Shown in pieces: positions 28,401-37,420 of a stretch of 37,420 nt of DNA. Every line of letters begins with the position of its first letter. The stretch's first letter is position 1. A program made the translations under genes and the position numbers. This DNA comes from an uncultured Pelagibacteraceae bacterium (GTDB taxonomy: Bacteria > Pseudomonadota > Alphaproteobacteria > Pelagibacterales > Pelagibacteraceae). Where the stretch lies: NCBI GenBank assembly GCA_902611145.1, contig CACLYO010000011.1, positions 1 through 37,420 of the forward strand, in the 5' to 3' direction. Under the pieces are notes generated by a model. It saw only the letters and a list, made by a program, of their open reading frames with translations. It searched no databases and was not told the origin of the DNA.

Positions 28401-29574
28401 ATTTGTTTAACCTTGCATATAAAAATGGTTTGAACAATTCTAAAGCCATTTTTTTTGGTAAGCCACATTCATGAAGTTTTAAATCTGGACCCACAACAAT
28501 TACAGATCTACCTGAATAGTCGACTCTTTTACCTAATAAATTTTGTCTAAATCGACCCTGTTTACCTTTAAGCATCTCAGCTAATGATTTTAATGGTCTT
28601 TTACCAGTTCCGGTAATTACTCTTCCTCTTCTACCATTATCAAAAAGCGCATCGACTGATTCTTGCAACATTCTTTTTTCATTTCTTACGATTATATCTG
28701 GAGCTTTAAGATCTATAAGTCTTTTAAGTCTATTGTTTCTGTTAATTACTCTTCTATAAAGGTCGTTTAAATCAGATGTTGCAAATCTTCCTCCATCAAG
28801 AGGAACTAGAGGTCTTAATTCCGGTGGTATAACAGGAATAGTTGTTAAAATCATCCATTCTGGTTTATTTCCAGTATCAATAAATGAATCAATTAATTTT
28901 AATCTTTTTATTGACCGTTCTTCAGCAACTTTTGATTTTGTTTCATTAATATTTTTTAAGAGTATTTCTCTTTCACTTTTTAAATCTATAGATTTTAATA
29001 TTTCTAAAATTGCTTCAGCTCCAATTCCTGAAGAAAATGATTCTTCACCGTACTCTTCTTGATATTTAGATAATTCTTCTTCTGTTAATAACTGGTTTTT
29101 TTTAAGAGCAGTAAGACCAGGTTCAATCACTATAAAACTTTCAAAATAAAGAACTCTTTCAACGTCTTTAAGTTTCATATCAATAGCTAAAGAAATTCTA
29201 CTTGGTAAAGATTTTAAAAACCATATATGCGCAACAGGTGTTGCTAGATTAATGTGACCCATCCTTTCTCTTCGAACATTTGACTTAGTAACTTCAACTC
29301 CACATTTTTCACAAATTATACCTCTAAATTTCATTCTTTTATATTTACCGCATAAACATTCGTAATCTTTAATTGGGCCAAATATCCTTGCGCAAAAAAG
29401 ACCATCTTTTTCAGGTCTAAATGTTCTATAGTTTATTGTTTCAGGTTTTTTAATTTCACCATAAGTCCATGATTTTATTTTTTCAGGACTTGCTAGAGTA
29501 ATTTTTATACTATTAAAATTTTGAGATTCTGAAATTTCACTACCTTTAAATAAATCTTTTAAATCTTTTTTCAT
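25405..29574 (-). CDS. rpoC: RNA polymerase subunit beta-prime
   Basis: Carries the polymerase active site. The N-terminal zinc ribbon is [20 protein letters not shown] (about residues 73-92). The catalytic triad motif [16 protein letters not shown] is present. A second zinc site uses the cysteines of [10 protein letters not shown] and [12 protein letters not shown]. Trigger-loop residues [11 protein letters not shown] follow. Length 1389 aa is close to the E. coli 1407. Two nt separate it from rpoB. A very short palindrome spans its stop codon, too weak to call a terminator. Confidence 0.99.
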   Translation of the reverse strand: MKKDLKDLFKGSEISESQNFNSIKITLASPEKIKSWTYGEIKKPETINYRTFRPEKDGLFCARIFGPIKDYECLCGKYKRMKFRGIICEKCGVEVTKSNVRRERMGHINLATPVAHIWFLKSLPSRISLAIDMKLKDVERVLYFESFIVIEPGLTALKKNQLLTEEELSKYQEEYGEESFSSGIGAEAILEILKSIDLKSEREILLKNINETKSKVAEERSIKRLKLIDSFIDTGNKPEWMILTTIPVIPPELRPLVPLDGGRFATSDLNDLYRRVINRNNRLKRLIDLKAPDIIVRNEKRMLQESVDALFDNGRRGRVITGTGKRPLKSLAEMLKGKQGRFRQNLLGKRVDYSGRSVIVVGPDLKLHECGLPKKMALELFKPFLYARLNKLGLASTIKQAKKLVDKETNAVWDALELIVREHPVILNRAPTLHRLGVQAFEPKLIEGDAIELHPLTCAAFNADFDGDQMAVHIPLSLEAQLEARVLMMSTNNILSPSNGKPIIVPSQDMILGIYYLSQPPYQTEKIEGYFVNDSEIEQGLESGNINVHSRIISRFQTVNEKGNLVNEKYTSTAGRFLLANLLPKHKDIKFSLIDRLLPKKVVSEIIDMVFRFTGQKNTVIFCDKLKDLGFKHAFKAGISFGKDDLIIPENKAQLIDETKKLITDYENQYAEGLITRGEKYNKVVDAWSKCTDRVAGEMMKRISATETTKDGLKINSVFMMADSGARGSAAQMKQLAGMRGLIAKPSGEIIESPITSNFKEGLTALEYFNSTHGARKGLADTALKTANSGYLTRRLCDVAQDLTITKKDCDCKSKGSIALSEIIEGGNVIVTLSERALGRVVANDIKNPITGEKIIKKDEMIDEAGCEKIDAAGVKSIRVYSVITCGSKEGVCAMCYGRDLSRGKMVHVGEAIGMISAQSIGEPGTQLTMRTFHVGGTASIKQDSQIVTKNEGTLKIINTNLIEDSKKNQIVMGRNTQLSIEDDKGLQVAIYKVPYGSKLFFKNGDIIKKNSKICEWDPYTTPVIAEKSGTANYVDLIDGVSLSETVDDATGIASKSVIDWRSQSKNTDLKPRITLRDEKGNVIKKADDNEARYYLVPDSILSVKDGQKISAGDVIARLPKETSKTKDITGGLPRVAELFEARKAKDSAIIAENDGKVLFGKEVRGKQRISIVAEDGTTSNYLIPKGKHINFNQGEKIKKGEYLLDGQPLPHDILRILGIEELTEYFVNQVQEVYRLQGVVINDKHIETILRQMLKKIEVKQQGDSNLLPGEIIDRIKFETMNENLKADGKKPAIGERVLMGITKASLQTESFISAASFQETTRVLTDAAIKGKVDVLQGLKENVIVGRLVPAGTGTIKNDWNLNATKDDEKFLSEQEPDETLKTQANQ

Positions 29575-29576
29575 AT

Positions 29577-32500
29577 TTAGTTTAACTCCACGTTTAAAGC
29601 TAACGCTTTAATTTCTTTTACTAAAACATTAAATGATTCTGGAATACCAGATTCAAAATTTTCTTCACCTTTAACAATTGTTTCATATACTTTTACTCTT
29701 CCTGCAACATCATCAGATTTAACTGTTAGAATTTCTTGTAATGTATATGAAGCTCCATAAGCTTCTAACGCCCAAACTTCCATTTCTCCAAACCTTTGAC
29801 CGCCTAATTGAGCTTTACCACCTAATGGTTGTTGTGTAACTAAACTATAGGGACCTGTTGATCTAGCATGAATTTTATCCTCAACTAAATGATGTAATTT
29901 TAACATATATATAGTACCAACAGTAACTTCACGATCAAATTTCTCACCTGTTCTGCCGTCCCAAAGTTGTGTTTGTCCAGATTTTGGTAATTTTGCAAGA
30001 TCTAACATATTAGTTACATCCTGTTCCTTTGCACCATCAAATACAGGTGTTGCAATTGGAACTCCATTTTGCAAATTTTCACATAGATCTTTAAATTCTG
30101 TTTTATTAAGCTTATTTAAATTTTCATCAAAAATACTTTTTCCATATACAGATTTAAGAAAGTTTGAAATTTTTTCATTTTTTTCAACTATTTTTTGATT
30201 TTCATTAATCAGTTTTTTAATATTTTCTCCCAATTCTGAACATGACCAACCTAAATGGGTTTCTAAAATTTGACCCACATTCATACGACTCGGTACTCCA
30301 AGTGGATTTAGAACTATGTCTACAGGTTTTCCATTCTCTCTGTATGGCATATCTTCAACAGGAACAATTTTACTAACAACACCTTTGTTGCCATGTCGTC
30401 CCGACATTTTATCTCCAGGTCTTAATCTTCTTTTAATTGCTACAAAAACTTTAACCATTTTCATAACACTAGGTAATAGTTCATCTCCTTGTCTAATTTT
30501 TAAAACCTTATCCTCAAATCTATCTTGAATATCTTGTTTAGCTTTATTAAATTGGTCTTTTAATTTTTCTAAAGCATCATCATTTTTTCTATCTCCTACA
30601 GTAATTTTAAAAATGTCAGAAATTATTAATTTATCTATTGTTTCTTCAGTTAATTTTGTTCCTACTTCAAAATCTTTAATTTTTTTATTTAATGTTGACC
30701 CCTCAAGAATCTGGCTTGCTCTTTGTTTAATACTTCTTTCTAAAATTTCCTCTTCTACAATTTTGTCTTGTTGAACTGAATCAATCTCAGCTCTTTCTAT
30801 AGTGATTGATCTTTCATCTTTTTCTATACCGTGTCGATTAAAAACTCTAACATCAACTACAATACCTCCGCTTCCACTAGGCATTTTTAAAGAAGTATCA
30901 ATTACATCAATTGCTTTCTCACCAAAAATTGATCTTAAAAGTTTTTCTTCTGGGCCAGAGGCAGAATCGCCCTTGGGTGTAACTTTTCCAACTAATATAT
31001 CTCCTGGTTTTACTTCCGCTCCGATATATACAACTCCAGATTCATCTAAATTTTTTAAGGCTTCTTCGTTAACATTTGGGATATCTCTTGTAATATCTTC
31101 TTCACCTAGTTTTGTATCTCGAGCCATAATTTCATACTCTTCAATATGTACTGATGTAAAGACATCATCTGTTACACATCTTTCTGAAATTAATATTGAG
31201 TCTTCAAAATTGTATCCTTGCCAAGGCATGAAAGCTACAGTAACATTTTTACCTAACGCTAGTTCACCAAGTTTTGTTGAAGGACCGTCTGCTATTATAT
31301 CACCTGACTTTACTTTATCACCAACTCTAACAAGTGGTTTTTGATTTATACAGGTATTTTGATTTGATCTTTTAAACTTTTGTAGGTTATAAATATCAAC
31401 ACCTGATTTTGTAAAATCTGTTTCGCTTGTAGCCTTTATAACTATTCTTTTACCATCAATTTTATCAACAATACCATCTCTCTTAGCAACTATTGTAACA
31501 CCAGAATCTAAAGCAACATCACTCTCAATTCCTGTTCCAACTAAAGGTGACTCTGGTTTTAATAAAGGAACTGCTTGCCTCATCATATTAGAACCCATCA
31601 ATGCTCTGTTAGCATCATCATTTTCTAAAAATGGAATTAAAGATGCAGCAACAGAAACTAATTGCTTTGGTGATACATCTATGTAGTCAATATTTTCTGG
31701 TTTAGATAAAATAAAATTTAAATTTTCCCTACAAGAAACTAAATCTTCAGTAAACTTTCCATTTTTATCAATTTTAGAATTTGCTTGTGCAATTGTAAAT
31801 TTTGTTTCTTCCATTGCAGATAAATATTCAATTTTGTCTTCTACCACTCCATTTTTAACTTTTTTGTAAGGACTTTCTATAAATCCATACTTATTAATTT
31901 TTGAATAAGTTGATAAACTGTTAATTAAACCAATGTTTGGTCCTTCTGGTGTTTCAATAGGGCAAATTCTGCCGTAGTGAGTTGGATGCACATCTCTAAC
32001 TTCAAAACCAGCCCGTTCTCTAGTTAAGCCACCAGGTCCTAATGCAGAGACTCTCCTTTTATGAGTGATTTCTGATAATGGATTTGTTTGATCCATAAAT
32101 TGCGATAATTGAGATGTAGCAAAGAAATCTTTAAGAGAAACTGTAAGTGGTTTTGCATTAATTAGATCTTGGGGCATTGCTGACTCGACATCTAAAGTTG
32201 TCATCTTTTCCTTTATAGCTCGTTCCATTCTATAAACACCAATTCTTGCCTGATTTTCAACTAACTCACCAACAGATCTGACTCTTCTGTTAGCTAAGTG
32301 ATCAATATCATCTACTTCTTCTTTGCCATCCCTTAAATCTAACATTTTTTTGATTATTGCTATTATGTCATCGTTTCTAAGTATAGTTATTTTGTCTGAA
32401 CATTCTAAATTAAGTCTCGAATTCATTTTTACTCTGCCAACATCAGATAAATCGTATCTATCAGAACTGAAAAATAAATTATTAAAAATTTGAGTAGCAA

Positions 32501-33659
32501 TTTCAATTGTTGGTGGCTCCCCAGGTCTTAAAACTTTATAAATTTCAGTTATAGCATCATTTTTAATATCATTTTTATCAGCATTAATAGTTTGAAGTAA
32601 ATAAGGACCTTTATTTATTGTATTAGTTGATGAAATATTAATTGTGTGAATGTTATTTTTTAAAATTGTTTCAATAATAGTTTCATTCAATTCAGTACCA
32701 ATCTTAAAAACATCTTCTCCTGCAGTTATATCTTGATGAAGAAATTTGCTATATAATGATTCGTTTGAAACAAATATTTCTTTTAAACCATCATTATATA
32801 ATTTTTTTGCATTTAAAAAATTAATTTTTTCCCCTAATTTAACAACTACTTTACCATTTTTTGCATCAATAATTTCCTCAGAAAAATTCTTTGACTTATA
32901 ATTTTCTGGATTAAATTTTGTTTTCCACTTTTTAATTTTTTCGTCAAAAGTATAGATTTCTTTTTCATAATACTCATTAACTATATCTTGCTTAGAGTAG
33001 CCTAAGGCTAATAATAAAGTTGATACAAATACTTTTTTCTTTCTATCTATTCTAAAATATAAAAGATCTTTAACATCATATTCAAAATCTAACCATGATC
33101 CTCTATTAGGAATTACTCTACAGTTAAAAAGTAACTTTCCGCTTGCATGAGATTTTCCTCTATCATGATCAAAAAAAACACCTGGACTTCTGTGCATTTG
33201 ATTAACTACAACTCTTTGAACTCCGTTAGTTATAAAAGTTCCGCTATTAGTCATCATTGGAACTTCACCCATATAAACCTCTTGTTCCTTTGCTGATAAA
33301 ATTTCTTTAGTGTTATTTTCTTGATTTATTTCATAAACAACTAATCTTAATGTACATTTTAGAGCTGATGAATAGGTTAAACCTCTTTGAATGCATTCCT
33401 CGACATCAAATTTTGGTTTTTCTAATCTGTAAGAAACATATTCTAGAGTTGCTTTATCATTAAGATCTTCTATTGGAAATATACTTTTAAAAACTCTATC
33501 AAAGCCTTTAACTAAATTTTGATCAATATCTTTTTTAAATTCTGTTAATTGTTTATAGGAATTTTTTTGAACTTCAATCAAGTTCGGTATCGACAGTCCT
33601 TCTTTGAGTTTCCCAAAGTTTTTTCTGATATTTTTTTTTTCAGTAAACGATAATTGCAT
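29577..33659 (-). CDS. rpoB: RNA polymerase subunit beta
   Basis: Second large subunit of the polymerase. The rifampicin pocket region [30 protein letters not shown] carries the usual sensitive-type residues. Other motifs: [17 protein letters not shown], the active-site segment [16 protein letters not shown], and the C-terminal [18 protein letters not shown]. Length 1360 aa is standard. It follows rplL after 55 nt, a spacer containing a 7-bp hairpin. No Shine-Dalgarno was found before the ATG. Confidence 0.99.
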   Translation of the reverse strand: MQLSFTEKKNIRKNFGKLKEGLSIPNLIEVQKNSYKQLTEFKKDIDQNLVKGFDRVFKSIFPIEDLNDKATLEYVSYRLEKPKFDVEECIQRGLTYSSALKCTLRLVVYEINQENNTKEILSAKEQEVYMGEVPMMTNSGTFITNGVQRVVVNQMHRSPGVFFDHDRGKSHASGKLLFNCRVIPNRGSWLDFEYDVKDLLYFRIDRKKKVFVSTLLLALGYSKQDIVNEYYEKEIYTFDEKIKKWKTKFNPENYKSKNFSEEIIDAKNGKVVVKLGEKINFLNAKKLYNDGLKEIFVSNESLYSKFLHQDITAGEDVFKIGTELNETIIETILKNNIHTINISSTNTINKGPYLLQTINADKNDIKNDAITEIYKVLRPGEPPTIEIATQIFNNLFFSSDRYDLSDVGRVKMNSRLNLECSDKITILRNDDIIAIIKKMLDLRDGKEEVDDIDHLANRRVRSVGELVENQARIGVYRMERAIKEKMTTLDVESAMPQDLINAKPLTVSLKDFFATSQLSQFMDQTNPLSEITHKRRVSALGPGGLTRERAGFEVRDVHPTHYGRICPIETPEGPNIGLINSLSTYSKINKYGFIESPYKKVKNGVVEDKIEYLSAMEETKFTIAQANSKIDKNGKFTEDLVSCRENLNFILSKPENIDYIDVSPKQLVSVAASLIPFLENDDANRALMGSNMMRQAVPLLKPESPLVGTGIESDVALDSGVTIVAKRDGIVDKIDGKRIVIKATSETDFTKSGVDIYNLQKFKRSNQNTCINQKPLVRVGDKVKSGDIIADGPSTKLGELALGKNVTVAFMPWQGYNFEDSILISERCVTDDVFTSVHIEEYEIMARDTKLGEEDITRDIPNVNEEALKNLDESGVVYIGAEVKPGDILVGKVTPKGDSASGPEEKLLRSIFGEKAIDVIDTSLKMPSGSGGIVVDVRVFNRHGIEKDERSITIERAEIDSVQQDKIVEEEILERSIKQRASQILEGSTLNKKIKDFEVGTKLTEETIDKLIISDIFKITVGDRKNDDALEKLKDQFNKAKQDIQDRFEDKVLKIRQGDELLPSVMKMVKVFVAIKRRLRPGDKMSGRHGNKGVVSKIVPVEDMPYRENGKPVDIVLNPLGVPSRMNVGQILETHLGWSCSELGENIKKLINENQKIVEKNEKISNFLKSVYGKSIFDENLNKLNKTEFKDLCENLQNGVPIATPVFDGAKEQDVTNMLDLAKLPKSGQTQLWDGRTGEKFDREVTVGTIYMLKLHHLVEDKIHARSTGPYSLVTQQPLGGKAQLGGQRFGEMEVWALEAYGASYTLQEILTVKSDDVAGRVKVYETIVKGEENFESGIPESFNVLVKEIKALALNVELN

Positions 33660-33673
33660 CTATCAACTATTAC

Positions 33674-33691
33674 TGGCTGTTTTAACAACCA
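33674..33691 (-). repeat. Hairpin in the rplL-rpoB spacer
   Basis: On the coding strand TGGTTGT and ACAGCCA can pair as a 7-bp stem (one G-U) around a 4-nt loop TAAA. No U-tract follows in the direction of transcription. It sits where enteric bacteria have a partial attenuator and an RNase III cut between rplL and rpoB, so a role in lowering rpoB relative to ribosomal protein mRNA is possible but inferred. Confidence 0.5.
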
Positions 33692-33714
33692 ATAATTTAA
33701 AAATTTTATTTAAT

Positions 33715-34089
33715 TTACTTAAGTTCTACTTTTGCGCCTGCTGCTTCTAACTTAGCTTTTATTTCTTCAGCTTCTTTTTTATTTACACCAGATTTTACTT
33801 CTTTCGGTGCTCCCTCAACTAAATCTTTAGCTTCTTTTAAACCAAGAGATGTTACGCCTCGAATTTCTTTAATAACATTAATTTTTTTATCTCCTGCGGA
33901 CGCCAATACTATAGTAAATTCACTTTTTTCTTCAGCTGGTGCTCCGCCTGCTGCTCCTGCTGCCGGTGCAGCTGCAACAGCTGCTGCCGCTGTAACTCCC
34001 CATTTTTCTTCAAGTTGTTTTGAAAGTTCAGCTGCTTCTACAACAGTCAAACTCGATAAATCTTCAATGATTTTATTTAGATCAGCCAT
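33715..34089 (-). CDS. rplL: 50S ribosomal protein L7/L12
   Basis: Stalk protein, present in several copies per ribosome, that recruits translation GTPases. The N-terminal dimer domain ([30 protein letters not shown]) leads to an Ala/Gly hinge (about residues 33-53), then the globular domain with [22 protein letters not shown] and [19 protein letters not shown]. Length 124 aa is standard. It follows rplJ by 20 nt. High expression fits the stronger spacer after it, where rpoB begins. Confidence 0.98.
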   Translation of the reverse strand: MADLNKIIEDLSSLTVVEAAELSKQLEEKWGVTAAAAVAAAPAAGAAGGAPAEEKSEFTIVLASAGDKKINVIKEIRGVTSLGLKEAKDLVEGAPKEVKSGVNKKEAEEIKAKLEAAGAKVELK

Positions 34090-34109
34090 AATTTTTTATT
34101 TCTTAAAGG

Positions 34110-34619
34110 TTATTTTTTTGATTTTTCGAGCGCTAAAATAGCGATTTTTGACGCTGGTGCAAGTAAAATACTTGCGATTTTTTGTGCTGGAGACCTCAAA
34201 ATCCCTACTATTTGAGCTCTTGCCTCATCTAGTGTAGGTAGAGTTGCTACATTTTGTACTGCAGCTACATCCAAAATGTCTGAACCCATTATTCCGCCAA
34301 GAATCTTTAAATTTGAATTTTCTTTAGAGAATTTTGTAAGTATTTTTGCTGATGTAATTGCATCTTTTGAGAGAGCAACGGCAGTGGGTCCTTTAAACAA
34401 TTCTGATAATTCTTTACAACGAGTTTTTTCTAAAGCAAGTTTTGTAATTCTATTTTTTGTAATTTTAAATTGTATTCCATGTTCTCTCATTCTTTTTCTC
34501 AAATCATCTAATTGACTCATTGTTAATCCTTGATAATGAGTAACTATTACAGCATCAGAACTATCAAACTGAGTTGACATTTCTTTTATGTATTCTTGTT
34601 TTTTTTCTTTATTCATCAT
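34110..34619 (-). CDS. rplJ: 50S ribosomal protein L10
   Basis: Anchors L7/L12 dimers to the 23S rRNA stalk base; in E. coli the L10-L12 complex represses its own mRNA. The N-terminal part has SDAVIVTHYQGLTMSQLDDLRKRMREHGIQFKITKNRITKLALE and FKGPTAVALSKD. The C-terminal helix (after about residue 135) would bind L12. Length 169 aa is normal. It starts ATGATG; either codon fits. Only 2 nt separate it from rplA, so there is little room for the enteric-type leader outside coding sequence. Confidence 0.97.
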   Translation of the reverse strand: MMNKEKKQEYIKEMSTQFDSSDAVIVTHYQGLTMSQLDDLRKRMREHGIQFKITKNRITKLALEKTRCKELSELFKGPTAVALSKDAITSAKILTKFSKENSNLKILGGIMGSDILDVAAVQNVATLPTLDEARAQIVGILRSPAQKIASILLAPASKIAILALEKSKK

Positions 34620-34621
34620 AA

Positions 34622-35311
34622 TTAAATATTTTTAGATAATTTAAGTTTATAAGATACTCCCATTGTAGATGTTATAAATGTATTTTTTATTAAATCTCCT
34701 TTTACAGTTACATTGGATTTTTCTTTCTCAAAAGTTTCTAAAATAGCATTATAATTTTTAATTAAATTTTCATCAGAAAAAGATTTTTTTCCTAAAGCTA
34801 CACCAATATTGCCATCTTTATCATTTCTTATTTCAACTTGACCAGATTTTGCATCCATAACAGCTTTTTTTATATTATCTGTAACTGTTCCAAGTTTTGG
34901 GTTTGGCATTAATCCTTTTGGGCCTAAAATTTTTCCTAATTTAGATAATTTTATCATCATTGAAGGAGTGCAAATAAGTTTATCAAAGTTTAAATTACCA
35001 TTTTTAATTTCTTCAATAAAATTAGCACCACCTGAGACATCGCTACCTGAGTCTTTAGCTTCATTTAATTTAGACTCTTCGCAAATAACTGCTACTTTAA
35101 CTTTTTTTCCAGTTCCGCCTGGCATATTTATAACTGTTCTTAAATTGATCTCATTTTTCTTTTGTTTGTTATTTATTTGAAAACTTAAATCAATAGACTC
35201 ATCAAATTTTGCAGTACAATTTTTTTTAATTAATGGTAATAATTTTTCAATTACATCTGGCTTTAGTTTTTTCGTATCAGTTGGAAGTTTTTTAAATCTT
35301 TTTGATTTCAT
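34622..35311 (-). CDS. rplA: 50S ribosomal protein L1
   Basis: Mobile stalk protein that helps release E-site tRNA; in E. coli it represses rplK-rplA. The motif KLGKILGPKGLMPNPKLGTVT is diagnostic, with AVMDAKSGQVEIRNDKDGNIGVALGKKSF following. Length 229 aa is usual. The start shares a base with the rplK stop (TAATG at 35309-35313), consistent with coupled rplK-rplA translation. Confidence 0.98.
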   Translation of the reverse strand: MKSKRFKKLPTDTKKLKPDVIEKLLPLIKKNCTAKFDESIDLSFQINNKQKKNEINLRTVINMPGGTGKKVKVAVICEESKLNEAKDSGSDVSGGANFIEEIKNGNLNFDKLICTPSMMIKLSKLGKILGPKGLMPNPKLGTVTDNIKKAVMDAKSGQVEIRNDKDGNIGVALGKKSFSDENLIKNYNAILETFEKEKSNVTVKGDLIKNTFITSTMGVSYKLKLSKNI

Positions 35312-35739
35312 TATTCTTTTACCTCTATACCCATTGATCTTGCTGAGCCCATTATTATTTTTATTGCTTGTTCTAAATCATGTGCATTTAAATCTTTCAT
35401 TTTTTTTTTAGCAATTTCTTCAGCCTGTTTTTTGCTTATTGAGGCTACAATATTTCTTCCTGGCTCCTGTGAACCTCCTTTAAGTTTTGCAGCTTCTTTA
35501 ATATAATGAGAAGCGGGTGGAGATTTAATTATAAAATCAAATTTCTTATCTTTATAAACAGTAATCACTACAGGAACAGGTTTTCCCATAAAATCTTTTG
35601 TCTTTTCATTAAAAGCTTTACAAAATTCCATTATATTAATACCTCTTTGACCTAAGGCTGGGCCAACTGGTGGTGCTGGATTTGCCTGTCCTCCTTTAAT
35701 TTGTAATTTTACAAAACCTGTAATTTCTTTTTTTGCCAT
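35311..35739 (-). CDS. rplK: 50S ribosomal protein L11
   Basis: Factor-binding centre protein required for RelA-type sensing. [37 protein letters not shown] is the family signature; the C-terminal RNA-binding domain contains [17 protein letters not shown] and [10 protein letters not shown]. Length 142 aa is exact. The ATG shares a base with the nusG stop (TAATG at 35737-35741). Confidence 0.99.
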   Translation of the reverse strand: MAKKEITGFVKLQIKGGQANPAPPVGPALGQRGINIMEFCKAFNEKTKDFMGKPVPVVITVYKDKKFDFIIKSPPASHYIKEAAKLKGGSQEPGRNIVASISKKQAEEIAKKKMKDLNAHDLEQAIKIIMGSARSMGIEVKE

Positions 35740-36269
35740 TAACTTACTTTCTCTACTTGATTATACTCTAATTCTACTGGAGTTGGTCTACCGAATATTA
35801 GAACTGAAACTTTAAGTCTTAATTTTTCTTCATCTATATCTTCAACCATTCCATTAAATGAGGCAAAAGGGCCATCAATAACTTGAACTTTTTCGCCAAC
35901 CGAATATTCAACTCCACTTTGTTGTTGGGTTACACCATCTTTTATTTGACCAAGTATTTTTTCGATTTCTTTATCTGATACTGGAGCTGGTATACCTTTT
36001 GAACCCAAAAAACCGCTTACTTTTTTAATTCCCTTTATCATATGATATATATTATTATCCATTTCGCTTTTAATTAATACATAACCAGGAAAATATTTTT
36101 TTTTTCTTTGTATTCTTTTTCCTCTTTTAACTTCTGTGATATCATGTGTAGGAACTACAATTTCTTCAAATTTTTCTGATATTTTGGCCTTTTCTGCCTC
36201 TTCTTTTATTAATTGAGCAACTTTATTTTCAAAACTTGAGTGCGATTGAACAATATACCAATTTTTCAT
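35739..36269 (-). CDS. nusG: Transcription termination/antitermination factor NusG
   Basis: Binds RNA polymerase with its N-domain and S10 or Rho with its KOW domain, coupling transcription and translation. The start [19 protein letters not shown], the [13 protein letters not shown] segment and [14 protein letters not shown] are standard, and the KOW domain is [23 protein letters not shown]. Length 176 aa is normal. The ATG shares one base with the secE stop (TAATG at 36267-36271), matching the secE-nusG order common in bacteria. Confidence 0.98.
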   Translation of the reverse strand: MKNWYIVQSHSSFENKVAQLIKEEAEKAKISEKFEEIVVPTHDITEVKRGKRIQRKKKYFPGYVLIKSEMDNNIYHMIKGIKKVSGFLGSKGIPAPVSDKEIEKILGQIKDGVTQQQSGVEYSVGEKVQVIDGPFASFNGMVEDIDEEKLRLKVSVLIFGRPTPVELEYNQVEKVS

Positions 36270-36460
36270 TAAATACTTACCTTAAGGACTAGTTCTAAAA
36301 AAAACTTTAAAATTTGATCTAATAATAAAAAAAAAATTGCAGCTACTATTGCCATTGCAACAACCATTAAAGCTCCTTGCAATGTCTCTTTTCCTGTTGG
36401 CCAAGTCACTTTAAAAGCTTCTTGCTTAACATCTTGAATAAATTTTAAGGGATTTATCAT
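36269..36460 (-). CDS. secE: Protein translocase subunit SecE
   Basis: Clamps SecY in the translocon. The protein is 63 aa, with the amphipathic start NPLKFIQDVKQEAFKVTWPTGKETL (the WP motif is diagnostic) and one transmembrane helix (about residues 30-55). This is the short, single-helix SecE of most bacteria rather than the three-helix enteric form. It lies 19 nt downstream of tRNA-Trp and directly upstream of nusG. Confidence 0.96.
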   Translation of the reverse strand: MINPLKFIQDVKQEAFKVTWPTGKETLQGALMVVAMAIVAAIFFLLLDQILKFFLELVLKVSI

Positions 36461-36479
36461 ATATTATTTTATTTATATT

Positions 36480-36555
36480 TGGCAGGAGCGGAGGGAATCG
36501 AACCCCCAACCTCCGGTTTTGGAGACCGGCGCTCTACCAATTGAGCTACACTCCT
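36480..36555 (-). tRNA. trpT: tRNA-Trp (anticodon CCA)
   Basis: The minus strand folds into a complete 76-nt cloverleaf: 7-bp acceptor stem (one G-U), D stem GCTC/GAGC, anticodon stem CCGGT/ACCGG with loop CTCCAAA, and T loop TTCGATT. The anticodon CCA is at 36520-36522. The 3' CCA is encoded (36480-36482) after discriminator G. It lies 8 nt downstream of the tuf stop and 19 nt upstream of secE, so it is likely cut out of a mixed transcript. The tuf-trpT-secE-nusG order is common in bacteria. Confidence 0.96.
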
Positions 36556-36563
36556 ATGGGAGC

Positions 36564-37420
36564 TTACTCTAAAATTTTTGTTACTACTCCAGCTCCTACA
36601 GTTCTACCACCTTCACGAATTGCAAAATTTAGTTTTTCACTCATCGCAATCGGTGTAATTAATTTAACAGTAAACTTAGCATCATCTCCTGGCATTACCA
36701 TTTCTGTACCTGCTGGAAGTTCTACTTCACCTGTAACATCTGTTGTTCTAAAATAAAACTGAGGTCTATACTTGGTAAAAAAAGGTGTATGTCTTCCACC
36801 TTCTTCTTTTTTAAGCACATAAGCTTGTGCTTCAAACTTAGTATGCGGAGTTACTGATCCAGGTTTTGCTAAAACTTGACCTCTTTCAACATCTGTTCTT
36901 TCGACACCTCTTAATAAGGCACCAATGTTATCGCCAGCTTCACCTGTATCTAATATTTTTCTAAACATTTCTACTCCAGTGCAAACAGATTTTTTAGTAT
37001 CTCTTATTCCAATTATTTCTATTTCTTCACCAGTTTTTATAACGCCTTGTTCTACTCTACCAGTTACAACTGTTCCTCTTCCTGAAATTGAAAAAACATC
37101 TTCAACTGGCATTAAAAAAGGTTTGTCTTTTGGTCTATCCGGTTGTGGAATAAATTCATCAATAGCTTTGACCAATTCTAATATAGCATTTTTTCCAATT
37201 TCATCATCTTTACCTTCTACAGCAGCCAAAGCTGAACCTTTTATAATAGGAGTTTTATCTCCTGGAAATTTATAAGATGTTAATAACTCTTTTATTTCCT
37301 CTTCAACAAGATCGATCAGTTCCTTATCTTTAACTTGATCTACTTTATTTAAAAATACTACAATTGCCGGAACACCAACTTGTCTTGCTAAAAGAATATG
37401 TTCTCTTGTTTGTGGCATTG
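36564..37420 (-). CDS. tuf: Elongation factor Tu, 3' part
   Basis: GTPase that brings aminoacyl-tRNA to the ribosome. The gene runs off the right edge; the visible part corresponds roughly to residues 110 to the end. Present are [17 protein letters not shown], the G4 motif NKVDQ, the G5-type segment GSALAAVEG, and domains 2 and 3 ([48 protein letters not shown]). The P-loop and switch regions lie beyond the window. No frame break is seen. As the first visible gene of the cluster it probably shares a transcript with tRNA-Trp and secE; its promoter is not visible. Confidence 0.97.
   Translation of the reverse strand, partial: MPQTREHILLARQVGVPAIVVFLNKVDQVKDKELIDLVEEEIKELLTSYKFPGDKTPIIKGSALAAVEGKDDEIGKNAILELVKAIDEFIPQPDRPKDKPFLMPVEDVFSISGRGTVVTGRVEQGVIKTGEEIEIIGIRDTKKSVCTGVEMFRKILDTGEAGDNIGALLRGVERTDVERGQVLAKPGSVTPHTKFEAQAYVLKKEEGGRHTPFFTKYRPQFYFRTTDVTGEVELPAGTEMVMPGDDAKFTVKLITPIAMSEKLNFAIREGGRTVGAGVVTKILE

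Noticed and set aside
30802..31344. 180-codon plus-strand open frame antisense to rpoB
   Set aside because: Low-complexity Ser/Pro/Thr/Ile composition typical of the complement of a conserved gene; rpoB motifs are intact on the other strand.
1..37420. Mobile element, CRISPR array, prophage or defence island
   Set aside because: No long direct or spaced repeats, transposase, integrase or nuclease motifs were seen; every long reading frame is a known housekeeping family.

Overview
The window looks like a chromosomal segment of a genome-streamlined alphaproteobacterium, most likely SAR11/Pelagibacterales. This is inferred from very low G+C on both strands and at all codon positions, Lys/Asn/Ile-rich proteins, near-zero spacers, and alphaproteobacterial gene order. 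It is almost wholly housekeeping. I see no prophage, insertion sequence, CRISPR array, toxin-antitoxin pair or defence island, and no convincing undescribed system.

Left part (1-9358): a plus-strand run holds the 3' end of plsY, topA and a RidA-family gene. It is followed by a mosaic of short opposing units: ugd and galU (minus), panC (plus), mgtE (minus), lipB (plus), rluC (minus). The convergent genes meet with no bases between them or overlap, so no terminator has its own space.

Right part (9383-37420, all minus strand, so transcription runs from high to low coordinates): one 28-kb cluster fuses what enteric bacteria keep as separate operons. In transcription order: tuf (cut by the window edge), tRNA-Trp, secE, nusG, rplK-rplA-rplJ-rplL, rpoB-rpoC, rpsL-rpsG-fusA, the S10 set (rpsJ to rpsQ), the spc set (rplN to secY, adk), and the alpha set (rpsM-rpsK-rpoA-rplQ). 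rluC follows after 24 nt. The cluster supplies ribosomal proteins, three RNA polymerase subunits, elongation factors, NusG, and SecY/SecE.

Points worth attention: rpmD (L30) is absent from its usual place between rpsE and rplO. tuf is absent from the str group and heads the cluster instead. Adenylate kinase is a short-lid form with a GTG start. Several ribosomal proteins have lysine- or alanine-rich extensions. The only sizeable spacers in the cluster (rpoC-rpsL, adk-rpsM, rplL-rpoB) hold promoter-like elements or inverted repeats. Eight gene pairs share a TAATG stop-start, indicating pervasive translational coupling. No stretch above 300 bases lacks a gene; the largest gap is 154 bp (25251-25404).
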